Assembly: GCA_001940925.1 (NCBI GenBank)
Contig: MSGZ01000040.1
Coordinates: 41,461 to 105,460 of the forward strand
Length of the DNA: 64,000 bases
Reading direction: 5' to 3'
From: Ruminococcus sp. Phil11
GTDB lineage: Bacteria; Bacillota; Clostridia; Oscillospirales; Ruminococcaceae
The notes under the pieces were generated by a model. That model had not been told where the DNA came from. It did not search any database and was given only the letters and a program-made list of their open reading frames with translations. The position numbers were made by a program, and so were the translations under genes. This document shows, piece after piece, positions 51,681-60,390 of the stretch (positions are counted from its first letter, which is position 1; every line of letters begins with the position of its first letter).

Positions 51681-52460
51681 TCAGAACAGCGCATCCAGAC
51701 AGATAAAATACCGGATCCTGTCCCAGTCCGGTTCCATGCCGAGCGCATCGAACAGCAGCATCGGATCCCAGCCGCTGTAAACCGCCCCGCCGTAATATCC
51801 GTTCAGATTGCGGTAGAGGCTCTGCCAGCAGAGCGCAATGTCATACCAGCGGTCAAAGACACAGGCGTCCCCGAGGTCGATCATGCCGCTGACGGATTCG
51901 CCTTCCAGCAGGATGTTCGGCAGGCAGAAGTCGCCGTGCGAAAGTGCAGGCTCCGACTCCGGACGGTTCTCCCGCAGCCAGTTCAGCAGCTTGGTCGGAC
52001 TGTAAAAGCCGTCATCCCCGAATATTTCCGGGTCATCCGTATTGACAAGATGCGCCCGTACACGCTTCTCCCCCGCTTCGAGCAGATCGTCCAGCGTACA
52101 CACGCGCGGGCAGTCCGTCAGGTCAGTATGCCAGAGCTGCTGCATCGCGTCGGCAAGTAGCTTTGCCAGCAGCTTCGGACGCTCCAGATAATATGGACTG
52201 CAGGCCCGCTGACCGCGGATGCGCGACATCAGCAGATACTGCATCTCCGCATCGTTCTCGCAGCAGAGAACCTCCGGCACGGGCAGTCTGCCGTGCATCC
52301 AGCGCAGCATCGCGACATGCAACGCAGCCTTTTCCGAGCGCGGTTCCGCTTTCAGCACGCTGTCCGGATAGATCCGCACCTCCGCCGCTGAAAGACCGGC
52401 AGTCTCCGCAGAAAACGGCTGCCCTGCAAGCATTTGTTCAAGATTCTCCGGCAGCTTCAT
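51681..52460 (-). CDS. Aminoglycoside phosphotransferase-family protein
   Basis: 259 residues from the ATG at 52460; the ATG at 52466 directly abuts AAGGAGG, so the second fits the ribosome site. The kinase-like fold has the Brenner motif Leu-Ser-His-Gly-Asp-Phe-Cys-Leu-Pro-Asn-Ile-Leu (catalytic Asp and Asn, about 182-193) and Met-Ile-Asp-Leu-Gly-Asp (metal Asp, about 202-207). The closest look is APH(3')-like kinases. Whether it gives antibiotic resistance or phosphorylates a metabolite cannot be told from sequence; there is no mobile element next to it. Confidence 0.85.
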   Translation of the reverse strand: MKLPENLEQMLAGQPFSAETAGLSAAEVRIYPDSVLKAEPRSEKAALHVAMLRWMHGRLPVPEVLCCENDAEMQYLLMSRIRGQRACSPYYLERPKLLAKLLADAMQQLWHTDLTDCPRVCTLDDLLEAGEKRVRAHLVNTDDPEIFGDDGFYSPTKLLNWLRENRPESEPALSHGDFCLPNILLEGESVSGMIDLGDACVFDRWYDIALCWQSLYRNLNGYYGGAVYSGWDPMLLFDALGMEPDWDRIRYFICLDALF

Positions 52461-52492
52461 GCGCATCCTCCTTTTCGGTTCCGGTTTTTTCT

Positions 52493-52521
52493 ATTATACC
52501 ATATTATCATGTAAAAAACAA
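52493..52521 (-). promoter_or_regulatory. Promoter of the APH-like gene
   Basis: Minus strand TTGTTT (52521-52516) and TATAAT (52498-52493), 17-base spacer. Confidence 0.7.
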
Positions 52522-52594
52522 GCTAAGAACGGTATATTTATGCTTTCGCGTTCTTTCCGGCGACCTTTCGGAATCACCCGCTGGGCTGCCCCGC

Positions 52595-53650
52595 TTAGGT
52601 TTGATCGTGCTTTATCTGATCTATCAGCGCATCCGCTGTCCGGTCAAGCTGCTTTGTATCGAGCACGCGGATATAATGCGTTTCCAGTTCGTCATGGATC
52701 CGCAGCGCATCCCGGAGCAGTGCGGCGGTCTGTTCCTCCGCAGCGGCCGCGGACTTCGCACAGAAGCGGATCAGCGTGCGATGCTGCCGCAGCATGTCAG
52801 CATCGTAAAACCGCCGGAGATGCAGCACCGTGACCGGCACCGCCTCCGCTTCGCGCGGGAGTGCCTCCTCCGCCGCCAGAATAAGCTTCTGTTCGGGCAG
52901 CACCAGCATGACCGCCGCACGGTCTGCACGCGTCAGAGAACGCGTCAGCTCCGCTGTAAGGCCGCGTTCGGCTGCCGCTTCCGCAAGCAGCCGCAGAAGC
53001 ATCACAGCAGCCGTCCGCGCGGGGTCGGAAAGCACGATCAGGTCAAAGTCCTGCGGCAGGAATGCCTGCCTGCCGTCGGGCGTTACGGCAATGCGCTGCC
53101 GGTACAGCAGCCTGCCCTGCGTTCCGTTTTTCTTCGGCAGGATGCGTCCCGCAAGCCCCTCTGCATACCGCTGCAGCTTGCCGCGCAGAAGTGCGCGCTC
53201 CCCTGCCGCAATGATCTGCGCTTCCAGTGCCGCGATCCCGGCAAAGCCCTTCCGCGCCTGCAGATGCGCCGCCTGATTTGCCGCATACAGTGCCCTGACC
53301 GTTTCAGCGGCATCCTGCATCGTCTCCGTTCCGATGCCCGCGGCAAGGTCAAGCAGGATGCCTGTCACACCGGGCAGCGGCGTTCCGGCCTCGTGCGGCG
53401 CGGTCGCATCGGCAACATAAATGCCGCGCTGTTCAAGCACGACCGCGTCCAGCGACCGCGGGTCTGACGCGCAGTGATACACCGAAACATCCTCCTCCGG
53501 AAAGGCCGCCGCGACCCGCTTCATCAGCGTCGATTTGCCTGTTCCGGGGCCGCCCTTGAGCAAAATCCCGCAGCAATGCCGCTGCTCCCTGTAAAAATCC
53601 GTTTCAAATCCGTCGGGCGAAGCACCGCCCAGAAAATAAGTATTCCGCAT
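52595..53650 (-). CDS. P-loop ATPase of unknown function
   Basis: 351 residues. A Walker A motif lies at about 34-41 (Gly-Gly-Pro-Gly-Thr-Gly-Lys-Ser), followed by Tyr-His-Cys-Ala-Ser-Asp-Pro and Ile-Tyr-Val-Ala-Asp-Ala-Thr-Ala-Pro-His. The overall pattern fits the PRK06851-type ATPases, uncharacterised Firmicutes proteins made of two related P-loop halves; only one half is evident here. GGAG precedes the ATG. No informative neighbours. Confidence 0.7.
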   Translation of the reverse strand: MRNTYFLGGASPDGFETDFYREQRHCCGILLKGGPGTGKSTLMKRVAAAFPEEDVSVYHCASDPRSLDAVVLEQRGIYVADATAPHEAGTPLPGVTGILLDLAAGIGTETMQDAAETVRALYAANQAAHLQARKGFAGIAALEAQIIAAGERALLRGKLQRYAEGLAGRILPKKNGTQGRLLYRQRIAVTPDGRQAFLPQDFDLIVLSDPARTAAVMLLRLLAEAAAERGLTAELTRSLTRADRAAVMLVLPEQKLILAAEEALPREAEAVPVTVLHLRRFYDADMLRQHRTLIRFCAKSAAAAEEQTAALLRDALRIHDELETHYIRVLDTKQLDRTADALIDQIKHDQT

Positions 53651-53771
53651 GATCTCCTCCTGTTACGGCACCTGCCGTTTGCAGTATGATATGCGGCGCA
53701 GTCTTTTTTGCTACATTCCGGCCGGTTTTTCCGCGCTTTGCTGACGGATAGCCGAATGTCCGGAAAAATGT

Positions 53772-53800
53772 TTGACATTTAACGGAAAATGAGATATAAT
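53772..53800 (+). promoter_or_regulatory. Promoter of the C39-like peptidase gene
   Basis: Consensus TTGACA (53772-53777) and TATAAT (53795-53800), 17-base spacer. Confidence 0.85.
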
Positions 53801-53839
53801 AAGCTGTCAGATTCTGTCAGGGGAGGTGCACATCTGCGC

Positions 53840-54715
53840 ATGTGTATCAGTAAACGGCTGCCGTTCCTGCTGCTTTGCGGGATGCTTGCAGCCTGCGGGA
53901 CCGGATGCAGCCGGGACACCGCCGAAACTTCCTTTTTTGCGGAAACGATCCCGCCCGTCACCGGAACGGCTCTGACCGGCGTCAGCACAGCCCCCGTAAC
54001 GACCGTCACGACAGCAGTCACCGTGAACCCGCAGTGGGAAAAGCAGGTCATCCCGCAGGGCGAAAACGGGCACATCATCGAAAACGTGCCGCATATCCCG
54101 CAGGCCGAGGATTACATGACCGCCTGCGAGTCGATCTCCGCGGTCGAGCTTTTGCAGTATTACGGCATCGACATGCCGCTTGATTTATTCCTCGGCAAAT
54201 ATCTGCCGGTCGCGGATTATCCCGGCACCGGCGAGGACGGCGAGATGCACGGCGAAAGCCCGTGGGAATATTTCATCGGTGACCCGACCGTGTTCGACGG
54301 CTTCGGCTGCTACAGCGGCGCACTGGTGAAAGCGATCAACAAGATCCAGGACGGGCTTGCGGTCAGGCTTCGCTATCAGCCGCTGGAAAAGCTCTGCACC
54401 GACTATATCGACAAGGGACAGCCGGTCATCATCTGGGCGACGATGTACATGGAGCCTCCGCAGGAATCCATGCAGTGGTATCTGCCGGACGGCACGCTGT
54501 TCACCTTCATGATCCCGGAGCATGCACTCATTCTGACCGGCTACGATGAATATTATTATTATTTCTGCGATTCGCTGCAGTACGGCGAAACGGTCGGCTA
54601 CCCGAAGTCCATGACCGAGCGCGCCTACGACGGACTGCACATGCAGGCGGTCGTCATTGACCCGCTGGTTCTGGAGACCGTCCCCGCCTTCTGGAAGAAT
54701 AAGGTGACGGATTGA
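53840..54715 (+). CDS. C39-family peptidase lipoprotein
   Basis: 291 residues from the ATG at 53840, which gives a clean signal peptide with Leu-Ala-Ala-Cys lipobox; GGGAGG lies slightly far upstream. After a Thr/Val-rich linker, the peptidase C39_2 domain (about 75-285) has a cysteine in Thr-Ala-Cys-Glu-Ser and then Leu-Gln-Tyr-Tyr-Gly-Ile, a conserved His in Glu-His-Ala-Leu-Ile-Leu-Thr-Gly-Tyr, and an Asp in Phe-Cys-Asp-Ser. The fold is papain-like. The substrate is unknown; it acts at the cell surface. Confidence 0.85.
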   Translation: MCISKRLPFLLLCGMLAACGTGCSRDTAETSFFAETIPPVTGTALTGVSTAPVTTVTTAVTVNPQWEKQVIPQGENGHIIENVPHIPQAEDYMTACESISAVELLQYYGIDMPLDLFLGKYLPVADYPGTGEDGEMHGESPWEYFIGDPTVFDGFGCYSGALVKAINKIQDGLAVRLRYQPLEKLCTDYIDKGQPVIIWATMYMEPPQESMQWYLPDGTLFTFMIPEHALILTGYDEYYYYFCDSLQYGETVGYPKSMTERAYDGLHMQAVVIDPLVLETVPAFWKNKVTD

Positions 54716-54794
54716 AAATGGGGCTCCGCCAAACATGAAGAAACTTGTTTCTTCATGTTGACCCGCTTAAGGGACACTGTCCCCAGACCCCATT
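54714..54794. repeat. Modular palindromic intergenic repeat, shortened copy 3
   Basis: Begins with AATGGGGCTCCGCC and ends with the CAGACCCCATTAT end module of copy 2. It retains the AAGGGACACTGTCCC core, but one half is replaced by a perfect hairpin, AACATGAAGAAAC/GTTTCTTCATGTT. It follows the peptidase stop directly. Confidence 0.75.
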
Positions 54795-54923
54795 ATGCAG
54801 AAGATATGGTATTGCTGCGTTTCGGCAAAAGCTATCCTGCAGTTTTTCATTTTCCCCGTATACAAAAAGCGGAACCGTTCAGGCGGCTCCGCGAATGATC
54901 ACAATATGATTGGAGTTAGGATT

Positions 54924-55100
54924 ATGAGTTTACCGAAGGACCCGTTTATCCTGTTCAGCTATGTCAATACCCAGCTGCGCGATACCGGCGCATCGCTTGC
55001 GGAATTCTGCGCGCAGTACGGCGTCAGCGAGGAAGCACTGAAGCAGCAGCTCTCCGCAGCCGGCTTCCGCTACGACGAAGCGCAGAACCGCTTTCGCTGA
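54924..55100 (+). CDS. DUF4250 protein (58 aa)
   Basis: ATG at 54924 with GGAGTTAGG upstream; the in-frame extension to 54795 runs through repeat DNA and is rejected. The pattern Leu-Pro-Lys-Asp-Pro-Phe-Ile-Leu-X-Ser-Tyr-Val-Asn-Thr-Gln-Leu-Arg-Asp and the closing Gly-Phe-Arg-Tyr-Asp-Glu-Ala-Gln-Asn-Arg-Phe match DUF4250, a short helical domain common in gut Firmicutes. Function unknown; the fold suggests a small HTH-like unit. Confidence 0.85.
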   Translation: MSLPKDPFILFSYVNTQLRDTGASLAEFCAQYGVSEEALKQQLSAAGFRYDEAQNRFR

Positions 55101-55103
55101 CCG

Positions 55104-56060
55104 TTAAAAGCCGAAGTCCCAGTGCGGCACCGGCACAAGCCGTTTGCCGTCTGACGCAAACACGACCGTCCCGTCCAGATCGGTGCGGTAGATCGTGCAG
55201 CCGTGTGCACCGAGCCGTTCCAGCAGCTTTTTCGCAGGATGCCCGTAGTCATTCATCGCGCCCGCGGAGATCACCGCATATTTTGGCTTCACCGCCTGCA
55301 AAAATGCCTCCGAAGTAGACGAATTGCTCCCGTGATGCGACACCTTCAGCACGCTGACCGGCTTGACCAGTCCCGCAGCCAGAAACGCAGCTTCTGCGTC
55401 ATTTTCCTGATCGCCCGCCAGATAAAAGCTGATATCTCCGCAGGTAATGCGGCAGCCGAGCGAGCAATTGTTCAGATCGTCAAAGGCACTGTTATCCGTA
55501 CACAGGAATTCCAGCACCGTACCCCCGAGCGCGACCGTATCATGACATGCGGGCGACCGGAGTGCGGTGCCTGTTTTTTCAGCCGTTTCCAGCAAAATCA
55601 TGAACGGGTAATCAGTCGGGACAAGCCGCTCCGGTATTTCCGGCAGATACAGCGCATCGGCACCGATCTGTTCGAGTACCGCCGACATCCCGCCGATATG
55701 GTCGGCATGGGGATGCGTACAGACCGCCGCATCCAGCCTGCTGACGCCGAGTGCTTTCAGCATCTGCACAACGGTAAACCGCTGCTCATAATCGCCCGCA
55801 TCGATCAGCACGGCATGTTCCGGCGTCCGGATCAGTGCGGCATCGCCTTGCCCGACGTCCAGAAAGCAGACGCGCAGCGCATCCGGCAGATCGGCCGCCT
55901 GCTTCGGGATCGCCGCGATCCGCACGGCGAGGACAGCAAGCAGAATCAGCAGCACCAGCGCGATTTTCAGCGCAGAACGGCTGCCCTGCCGCTTCTCCTG
56001 CCGTTTCAGTCTGCGGTATTTGCGCGAGACCTGCCGCAGCTCCTTTTGCTTCACGTCCAC
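55104..56060 (-). CDS. ComEC-like metallo-beta-lactamase-fold hydrolase
   Basis: 318 residues from a GTG start (GGGGGTGA upstream). Basic N-terminus, one membrane helix (about 30-47), then an MBL domain: Leu-Asp-Val-Gly-Gln-Gly-Asp, Thr-His-Pro-His-Ala-Asp-His-Ile-Gly-Gly (the HxHxDH motif) and Val-Ser-His-His-Gly-Ser. This equals the C-terminal domain of ComEC/Rec2 without the channel, a common stand-alone form. A role in external nucleotide or phosphodiester hydrolysis is inferred, not competence itself. Last gene of the dnaX run. Confidence 0.85.
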   Translation of the reverse strand: MDVKQKELRQVSRKYRRLKRQEKRQGSRSALKIALVLLILLAVLAVRIAAIPKQAADLPDALRVCFLDVGQGDAALIRTPEHAVLIDAGDYEQRFTVVQMLKALGVSRLDAAVCTHPHADHIGGMSAVLEQIGADALYLPEIPERLVPTDYPFMILLETAEKTGTALRSPACHDTVALGGTVLEFLCTDNSAFDDLNNCSLGCRITCGDISFYLAGDQENDAEAAFLAAGLVKPVSVLKVSHHGSNSSTSEAFLQAVKPKYAVISAGAMNDYGHPAKKLLERLGAHGCTIYRTDLDGTVVFASDGKRLVPVPHWDFGF

Positions 56061-56085
56061 AGCGGCTCACCCCCTCCGCCCTGCA

Positions 56086-57081
56086 TCAATGTTTATGCCG
56101 CTCGTACTGCTGCAGATAATCCTGCACGAGCTGCTCTGCCTCCGCATAGCTGTTCAGCGTCGCGGAGCGCGCCCGGAACGCCGCCGCGCCCGGATACCCG
56201 CGCAGATACCAGAGCGCGTGCTTGCGCGCCTCCCGCATCGCGAGCGATTCCTTCTTTTCGCTGCGGTCAAGGATCATGCGGATATGGCGGAGCATTTCCT
56301 GCAGCCTTGCCGGGATCTCCGGCGGGGTGAATGTCTCCCCGCTGACCGCGCAGGCGATCTCCTCAAAGATCCACGGGTTGCCGTAGGACGCACGCCCGAC
56401 CATGACCAGATCGCAGCCCGTTTCCGCGTACATCCGCAGTGCATCGGCACCGCAGGTAATGTCGCCGTTGCCGATCACCGGAACCGAGACCGCCTGCTTC
56501 ACCGCCGCGATCTGCGACCAGTCCGCTCTGCCGCTGTAAAACTGCGTCCGGGTGCGGCCGTGCACGGTGATCGCCGCAGCACCGGCAGCCTCCATGCGCT
56601 TTGCAAAATCGACCGCATTGACATGCTCCGCATCCCAGCCGATGCGCATTTTGACGGTGACGGGACAGGCACCGTCCGCCGAACGGACCGCCGTTTTCAT
56701 CAGTTCCTCGGCGAGCTCCGGCGTTTTCATCAGCGCACTCCCCGCCCCCTGATTGACGACCTTCGGCACGGGGCATCCCATATTCAGATCAATGAAATCC
56801 GGCTGAAACGGCAAAATCCGCTGCACCGCCTCGCCGATAAATTCGGGTTCGCTGCCGAAAAGCTGCAGCCCCATGGGGCGTTCCTCCGGCGTGATGCGGC
56901 AAAGCTCCGCGCTGCCCTTGCTGCCGTAGCAGAGCCCCTTTGCGGAGACCAGCTCGCCGGTCGTCATGCAGGCACCGTGCTGCATACAGAGCAGCCTGTA
57001 AGTTGTATCCGCGACCGACGCCATCGGCGCAAGCGCGGCCGTCTGCGGGACCTCATGCCCCGCGATCAGAACTGTTTTCAT
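56086..57081 (-). CDS. dusB: tRNA-dihydrouridine synthase
   Basis: 331 residues, full length. FMN-binding TIM barrel: Ala-Pro-Met-Ala-Ser-Val-Ala-Asp near 19-26, Asp-Leu-Asn-Met-Gly-Cys-Pro-Val-Pro-Lys-Val (about 98-108, with the catalytic Cys) and Thr-Val-His-Gly-Arg-Thr-Arg. It reduces uridine to dihydrouridine in tRNA D-loops. The ATG overlaps the amidohydrolase stop by 4 bases. Confidence 0.94.
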   Translation of the reverse strand: MKTVLIAGHEVPQTAALAPMASVADTTYRLLCMQHGACMTTGELVSAKGLCYGSKGSAELCRITPEERPMGLQLFGSEPEFIGEAVQRILPFQPDFIDLNMGCPVPKVVNQGAGSALMKTPELAEELMKTAVRSADGACPVTVKMRIGWDAEHVNAVDFAKRMEAAGAAAITVHGRTRTQFYSGRADWSQIAAVKQAVSVPVIGNGDITCGADALRMYAETGCDLVMVGRASYGNPWIFEEIACAVSGETFTPPEIPARLQEMLRHIRMILDRSEKKESLAMREARKHALWYLRGYPGAAAFRARSATLNSYAEAEQLVQDYLQQYERHKH

Positions 57082-57911
57082 GCGGTTTCCGTCTCTCCTA
57101 AGATGCGCAGTGCGTTTTCATGCGTGATCAGATCCGTTTCCTGCTCCGTCAGGCCAAGCGACTGCAGAAAGCGCAGCGTATCCGCCGGGTCCTCCCACGG
57201 CGAATCCGAGCCGAACAGGATCTTCTCCGCGCCGTGCGTCCGGATGATGCGTTTGCACTGCGCCGGACTGATAAATTTCCATATAAACGCGGTGTCAAAC
57301 AGGATCGGCGTCCCGACCAGATACTGCTCCACATCATCCCACATGTCCCAGCCGCCGAGATGCGCCGCGATCAGATTGCTGCCCTCTGTCTCGGCCAGCA
57401 CATGCGAGATCTTCTCCGGTGTCGCATAAAGCGGCGGCGGCAGGCCGATATCCGCGCCAGCATGGAACATCACGAGCAGGCCGAGTGCCGCACTTTTTTT
57501 GATAATGCGGATGCATTCCGGGCTGTCGATATCCGAAAGCTGGAACTGCGGGTGCAGCTTGATGCCCCTGAATCCGCGCTCGGCAAGCAATTCCAGCACA
57601 CGTTCCCATTCCGGGTCAGCCGGATGCAGCGTCCCGAAGGAGAGCACCTTCTCTGACTGCACGCTCTCCGCATAGCGGTTGATGCTTTCGGTCTGCTCCG
57701 GCTTTGTCGCAATCGGCAGGCAGACGCTGCGGTCCACGCCGGACTGCGCCATAAGAGCAAGCAGCCCGTCCAGCGTCGCCGGGCGATAGATCAGCGTATT
57801 GCTTTCACAGTATGCATCACCCTGCTCGCGGCGGATGCCGGCCAGCAGGATCTCCACGCTGCGTACAGCAATTTTGTCCGGAAAAATATGCGTATGAAAG
57901 TCGATCAGCAT
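57078..57911 (-). CDS. Amidohydrolase-family (TatD/ACMSD-like) metal hydrolase
   Basis: 277 residues from the ATG at 57911 (CGGAGG upstream); the longer frame lacks a ribosome site. TIM-barrel amidohydrolase 2 pattern: Asp-Phe-His-Thr-His-Ile-Phe-Pro (metal His pair), Lys-Leu-His-Pro-Gln-Phe, Met-Phe-His-Ala-Gly, Ala-Ala-His-Leu-Gly-Gly and Phe-Gly-Ser-Asp-Ser-Pro-Trp (metal Asp). Substrate unknown. Confidence 0.85.
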   Translation of the reverse strand: MLIDFHTHIFPDKIAVRSVEILLAGIRREQGDAYCESNTLIYRPATLDGLLALMAQSGVDRSVCLPIATKPEQTESINRYAESVQSEKVLSFGTLHPADPEWERVLELLAERGFRGIKLHPQFQLSDIDSPECIRIIKKSAALGLLVMFHAGADIGLPPPLYATPEKISHVLAETEGSNLIAAHLGGWDMWDDVEQYLVGTPILFDTAFIWKFISPAQCKRIIRTHGAEKILFGSDSPWEDPADTLRFLQSLGLTEQETDLITHENALRILGETETA

Positions 57912-57924
57912 GTGTGCCTCCGTA

Positions 57925-58614
57925 TTACATGTATTCGGCCAGCCAGCCGTAGGCCTCCAGACGAGGCACATCGGTCTCGTTCAGGATCATGTCAAGGATC
58001 TCGTTTTCGTCCGCGCAGGCCGCATACTGCTTGCGCTGCTCATAGTCCCAGTTCTCGGAAACGGCAGCGGCCAGCTCGTCGGGATCCTCGATATCCCCGT
58101 AGTAGTATTCGTCGGTTTCCCACGGTTCTACGGAGAATTTCTCATAGTTCATGCAGAAGTAGAGTGCCGCGAAGGTGCGCTCTCTGCCGAGCGTCCGCTT
58201 GAGCAAAGCAAAGACGGGCGTCATCGCGTCATCGGTGCGGAGATTGTCAGAAAGCACCTGTTTGAGCAGTGCCTGCGGGTCAATGCCGTCCGCATCCGCC
58301 TTGTCATACACCGAACTGAGATCGGTATTCGCCAGCATCTCCTTCGCAAGATCGTCCAGATCAAATGCAAGCAGCGGCTGTTCGGGATCGTCGTCCTCCT
58401 CCAGAAAGCGCGACGCATACATCTGATAGATGCGGCAGCTTCCCTGTATCAGGCTGAGCAAAGAGAGATACTCCGCGAAATTGCTGTAAAGATGCAGTTT
58501 TTCCTGTTCGATCAGCTTCCGGATCATCCGGAACCAGATCATGTATTCGCCCTCTGCGCGCCAGTCGCCGAACTCGATCGCATGTTCAAATTCTGCCTGT
58601 GTATACGCTTTCAT
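57925..58614 (-). CDS. Hypothetical acidic protein (229 aa)
   Basis: ATG at 58614 with AAGGGGTG upstream. All-helical, Glu/Asp/Leu-rich, no membrane segment or known motif. Not recognised. It lies between the HAD gene and the amidohydrolase in the dnaX run. Confidence 0.65.
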   Translation of the reverse strand: MKAYTQAEFEHAIEFGDWRAEGEYMIWFRMIRKLIEQEKLHLYSNFAEYLSLLSLIQGSCRIYQMYASRFLEEDDDPEQPLLAFDLDDLAKEMLANTDLSSVYDKADADGIDPQALLKQVLSDNLRTDDAMTPVFALLKRTLGRERTFAALYFCMNYEKFSVEPWETDEYYYGDIEDPDELAAAVSENWDYEQRKQYAACADENEILDMILNETDVPRLEAYGWLAEYM

Positions 58615-58684
58615 GCAGGACACCCCTTTCATATCCGAAAAGGCTGCACAGTTCGCCTGCGCAGCCCTTCTGTCTCAAATCAAC

Positions 58685-59362
58685 TCAAAAGCATTGCAAA
58701 AAGCCGCCGGAACGCAGCGCATCCCAGCTGTCCGTGACCCGGTCACAGATCGCTGCGAGCGCGTCCCAGTCCTGCCGGCTGCTGACGTCACGGAAGCCGA
58801 CCGTATAGAATCCGGCCGCCTTCGCAGTCTCCGCCGCATGGAGTGCATCCTCGATCACGGCAGTTTCCGCCGGTTCGCTGCCGAGCAGCCTTGCCGCTTC
58901 CAGATAAATATCCGGCGCATGTTTACCGGCAAGCTGTTCGCCGGGCGTCAGCACCGTCCGGAAAAATCCGTCAATGCCGAGCCGCCGGAACGCCGCATCC
59001 AGCAGCCCCGGATAATTCGCGCTCGCGACCGCCATGGGAATGCCCCGTTCTGCAGCCGCCGCCAGAAAATCCTTTGCGCCGTTTTTCAGCGGCAAATGCG
59101 TGCGGTAAGCCTCCGCGGCCAGCTCCTCGACACGGTTTTTGACATCCTCCGGCGTCATATCAAGCTTGAACCGCTCGACAAAATACGCCGACGACATCTC
59201 AACGGTCATCTTCTTCACGATATCCGAGATATCATGGGGCGGGTCGATCCCGTTTTCCCGCAGGAATACGCGGTCGAGCTCCGACCACATGCCCATGGAA
59301 TCGAGCAGCGTGCCGTCCACATCAAAAATGATCCCGCGCAGTTTTTTCATATCTGCACTCAC
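58685..59362 (-). CDS. HAD-superfamily phosphatase (beta-phosphoglucomutase-like)
   Basis: 225 residues from a GTG at 59362 that overlaps the recR stop; an ATG at 59350 is an alternative. Motif I is Phe-Asp-Val-Asp-Gly-Thr-Leu-Leu-Asp-Ser (about 12-21), motif II Val-Ala-Ser-Ala-Asn, and motif IV Val-Ile-Glu-Asp-Ala-Leu-His-Ala. A C1 helical cap follows motif I. It is probably a sugar-phosphate or nucleotide phosphatase; the substrate is unassigned. Confidence 0.88.
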   Translation of the reverse strand: MSADMKKLRGIIFDVDGTLLDSMGMWSELDRVFLRENGIDPPHDISDIVKKMTVEMSSAYFVERFKLDMTPEDVKNRVEELAAEAYRTHLPLKNGAKDFLAAAAERGIPMAVASANYPGLLDAAFRRLGIDGFFRTVLTPGEQLAGKHAPDIYLEAARLLGSEPAETAVIEDALHAAETAKAAGFYTVGFRDVSSRQDWDALAAICDRVTDSWDALRSGGFLQCF

Positions 59363-59961
59363 ATTTCGCTGCGGTTGGAAAGCGCGCGGTAAAGCGTCAC
59401 CTCATCAGTGTATTCAATCACACCGCCGACCGGCAGACCGAACGCAAGCCGCGTGACCTTTACGCCAAGCGGTTTGCAGAGCCGCGAAAGATACATCGCG
59501 GTCGCTTCGCCCTCTACACTCGGATTCGTGGCCATAATCAGCTCGGAGATGCCGCCCTTTCTGATCCGTTCCAGCAGCTCGGCGACCCGCAGATGCTCCG
59601 CGGTGATGCCGTCCAGCGGGGAGATCAGCCCGTGCAGCACATGATAAAGCCCGTTGTATTCATGCGTCCGCTCGATCGCCGCAACATCCTTCGGCCCCTC
59701 CACGACGCAGACCGTGCTGCTGTCACGCTTCGGGTTTTTACAGATGCTGCATACATCCTGCTCCGTCAGATTCTGGCAGACGGGACAGTCATGAATGTGA
59801 TGCTTCGCATTGAGAATCGCCTCGGCAAAGGCCTGCGCATCCTCCTCCGGCATCTCCATGACCGCATACGCAAGACGCTGCGCGGTTTTCATTCCGATCC
59901 CCGGCAGCGCTGCAAATTTTTCTGCTAATACAACAAGCGGCAGAGCACTGAATTGCTCCAT
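59359..59961 (-). CDS. recR: Recombination protein RecR
   Basis: 200 residues. N-terminal HhH (Leu-Pro-Gly-Ile-Gly-Met-Lys-Thr-Ala-Gln-Arg-Leu), a C4 zinc finger (Cys-Pro-Val-Cys...Cys-Ser-Ile-Cys, about 57-72) and a Toprim domain (Val-Val-Glu-Gly-Pro-Lys-Asp-Val, about 82-89). It acts with RecFO in gap repair. The order dnaX-ybaB-recR is the classic bacterial set. Confidence 0.96.
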   Translation of the reverse strand: MEQFSALPLVVLAEKFAALPGIGMKTAQRLAYAVMEMPEEDAQAFAEAILNAKHHIHDCPVCQNLTEQDVCSICKNPKRDSSTVCVVEGPKDVAAIERTHEYNGLYHVLHGLISPLDGITAEHLRVAELLERIRKGGISELIMATNPSVEGEATAMYLSRLCKPLGVKVTRLAFGLPVGGVIEYTDEVTLYRALSNRSEM

Positions 59962-59967
59962 GGAAAA

Positions 59968-60312
59968 TCAGAACAGACCCGGCAGAGCCACGCCGCCGGT
60001 GATCTTGCTCATCTCGTTCTCCGTTGTGGTCTCGATGTTGTTGACTGCCTCGTTGACGGCACTGATGATGAGATCCTGCAGCATGTCGATATCGGAAGGA
60101 TCCACGACCTCCTTGCTCAGGGTCAGGGACTGAATGGTCTTTTTGCCGGTCATCGTCACGGTGACAGCACCGCCGCCTGCAGTTGCCTCAAATGTGCGCT
60201 GCTCGATATCCTCCTGCAGTGCAGTAATCTGATCCTGCATTTTGCGTGCCTGGTGGATCATGGAGTTCATATCTCCGCCGCCGTTAAACTGTTTCGGTAC
60301 TCTGGATTTCAT
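59968..60312 (-). CDS. YbaB/EbfC nucleoid-associated protein
   Basis: 114 residues. N-terminal helix (Met-Ile-His-Gln-Ala-Arg-Lys-Met-Gln) and the central Val-Thr-Val-Thr-Met-Thr-Gly strand. A Gly-Gly-Gly-Ala-Val pattern and Leu-Gln-Asp-Leu-Ile-Ile-Ser-Ala-Val-Asn-Glu-Ala follow. DNA-binding dimer encoded between dnaX and recR, as usual. Confidence 0.95.
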   Translation of the reverse strand: MKSRVPKQFNGGGDMNSMIHQARKMQDQITALQEDIEQRTFEATAGGGAVTVTMTGKKTIQSLTLSKEVVDPSDIDMLQDLIISAVNEAVNNIETTTENEMSKITGGVALPGLF

Positions 60313-60390
60313 AAGAATGTTCCTCTCATTTTCATTATTATTTTTTATTATGACAAGCCGTCAGCACAAAGACTGCGGCTGCATCATGCA

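Noticed and set aside
51681..52460. Acquired antibiotic resistance gene
   Set aside because: The kinase motifs fit the APH family, but there is no mobile element next to it and codon use resembles its neighbours, so a resistance role is not claimed.
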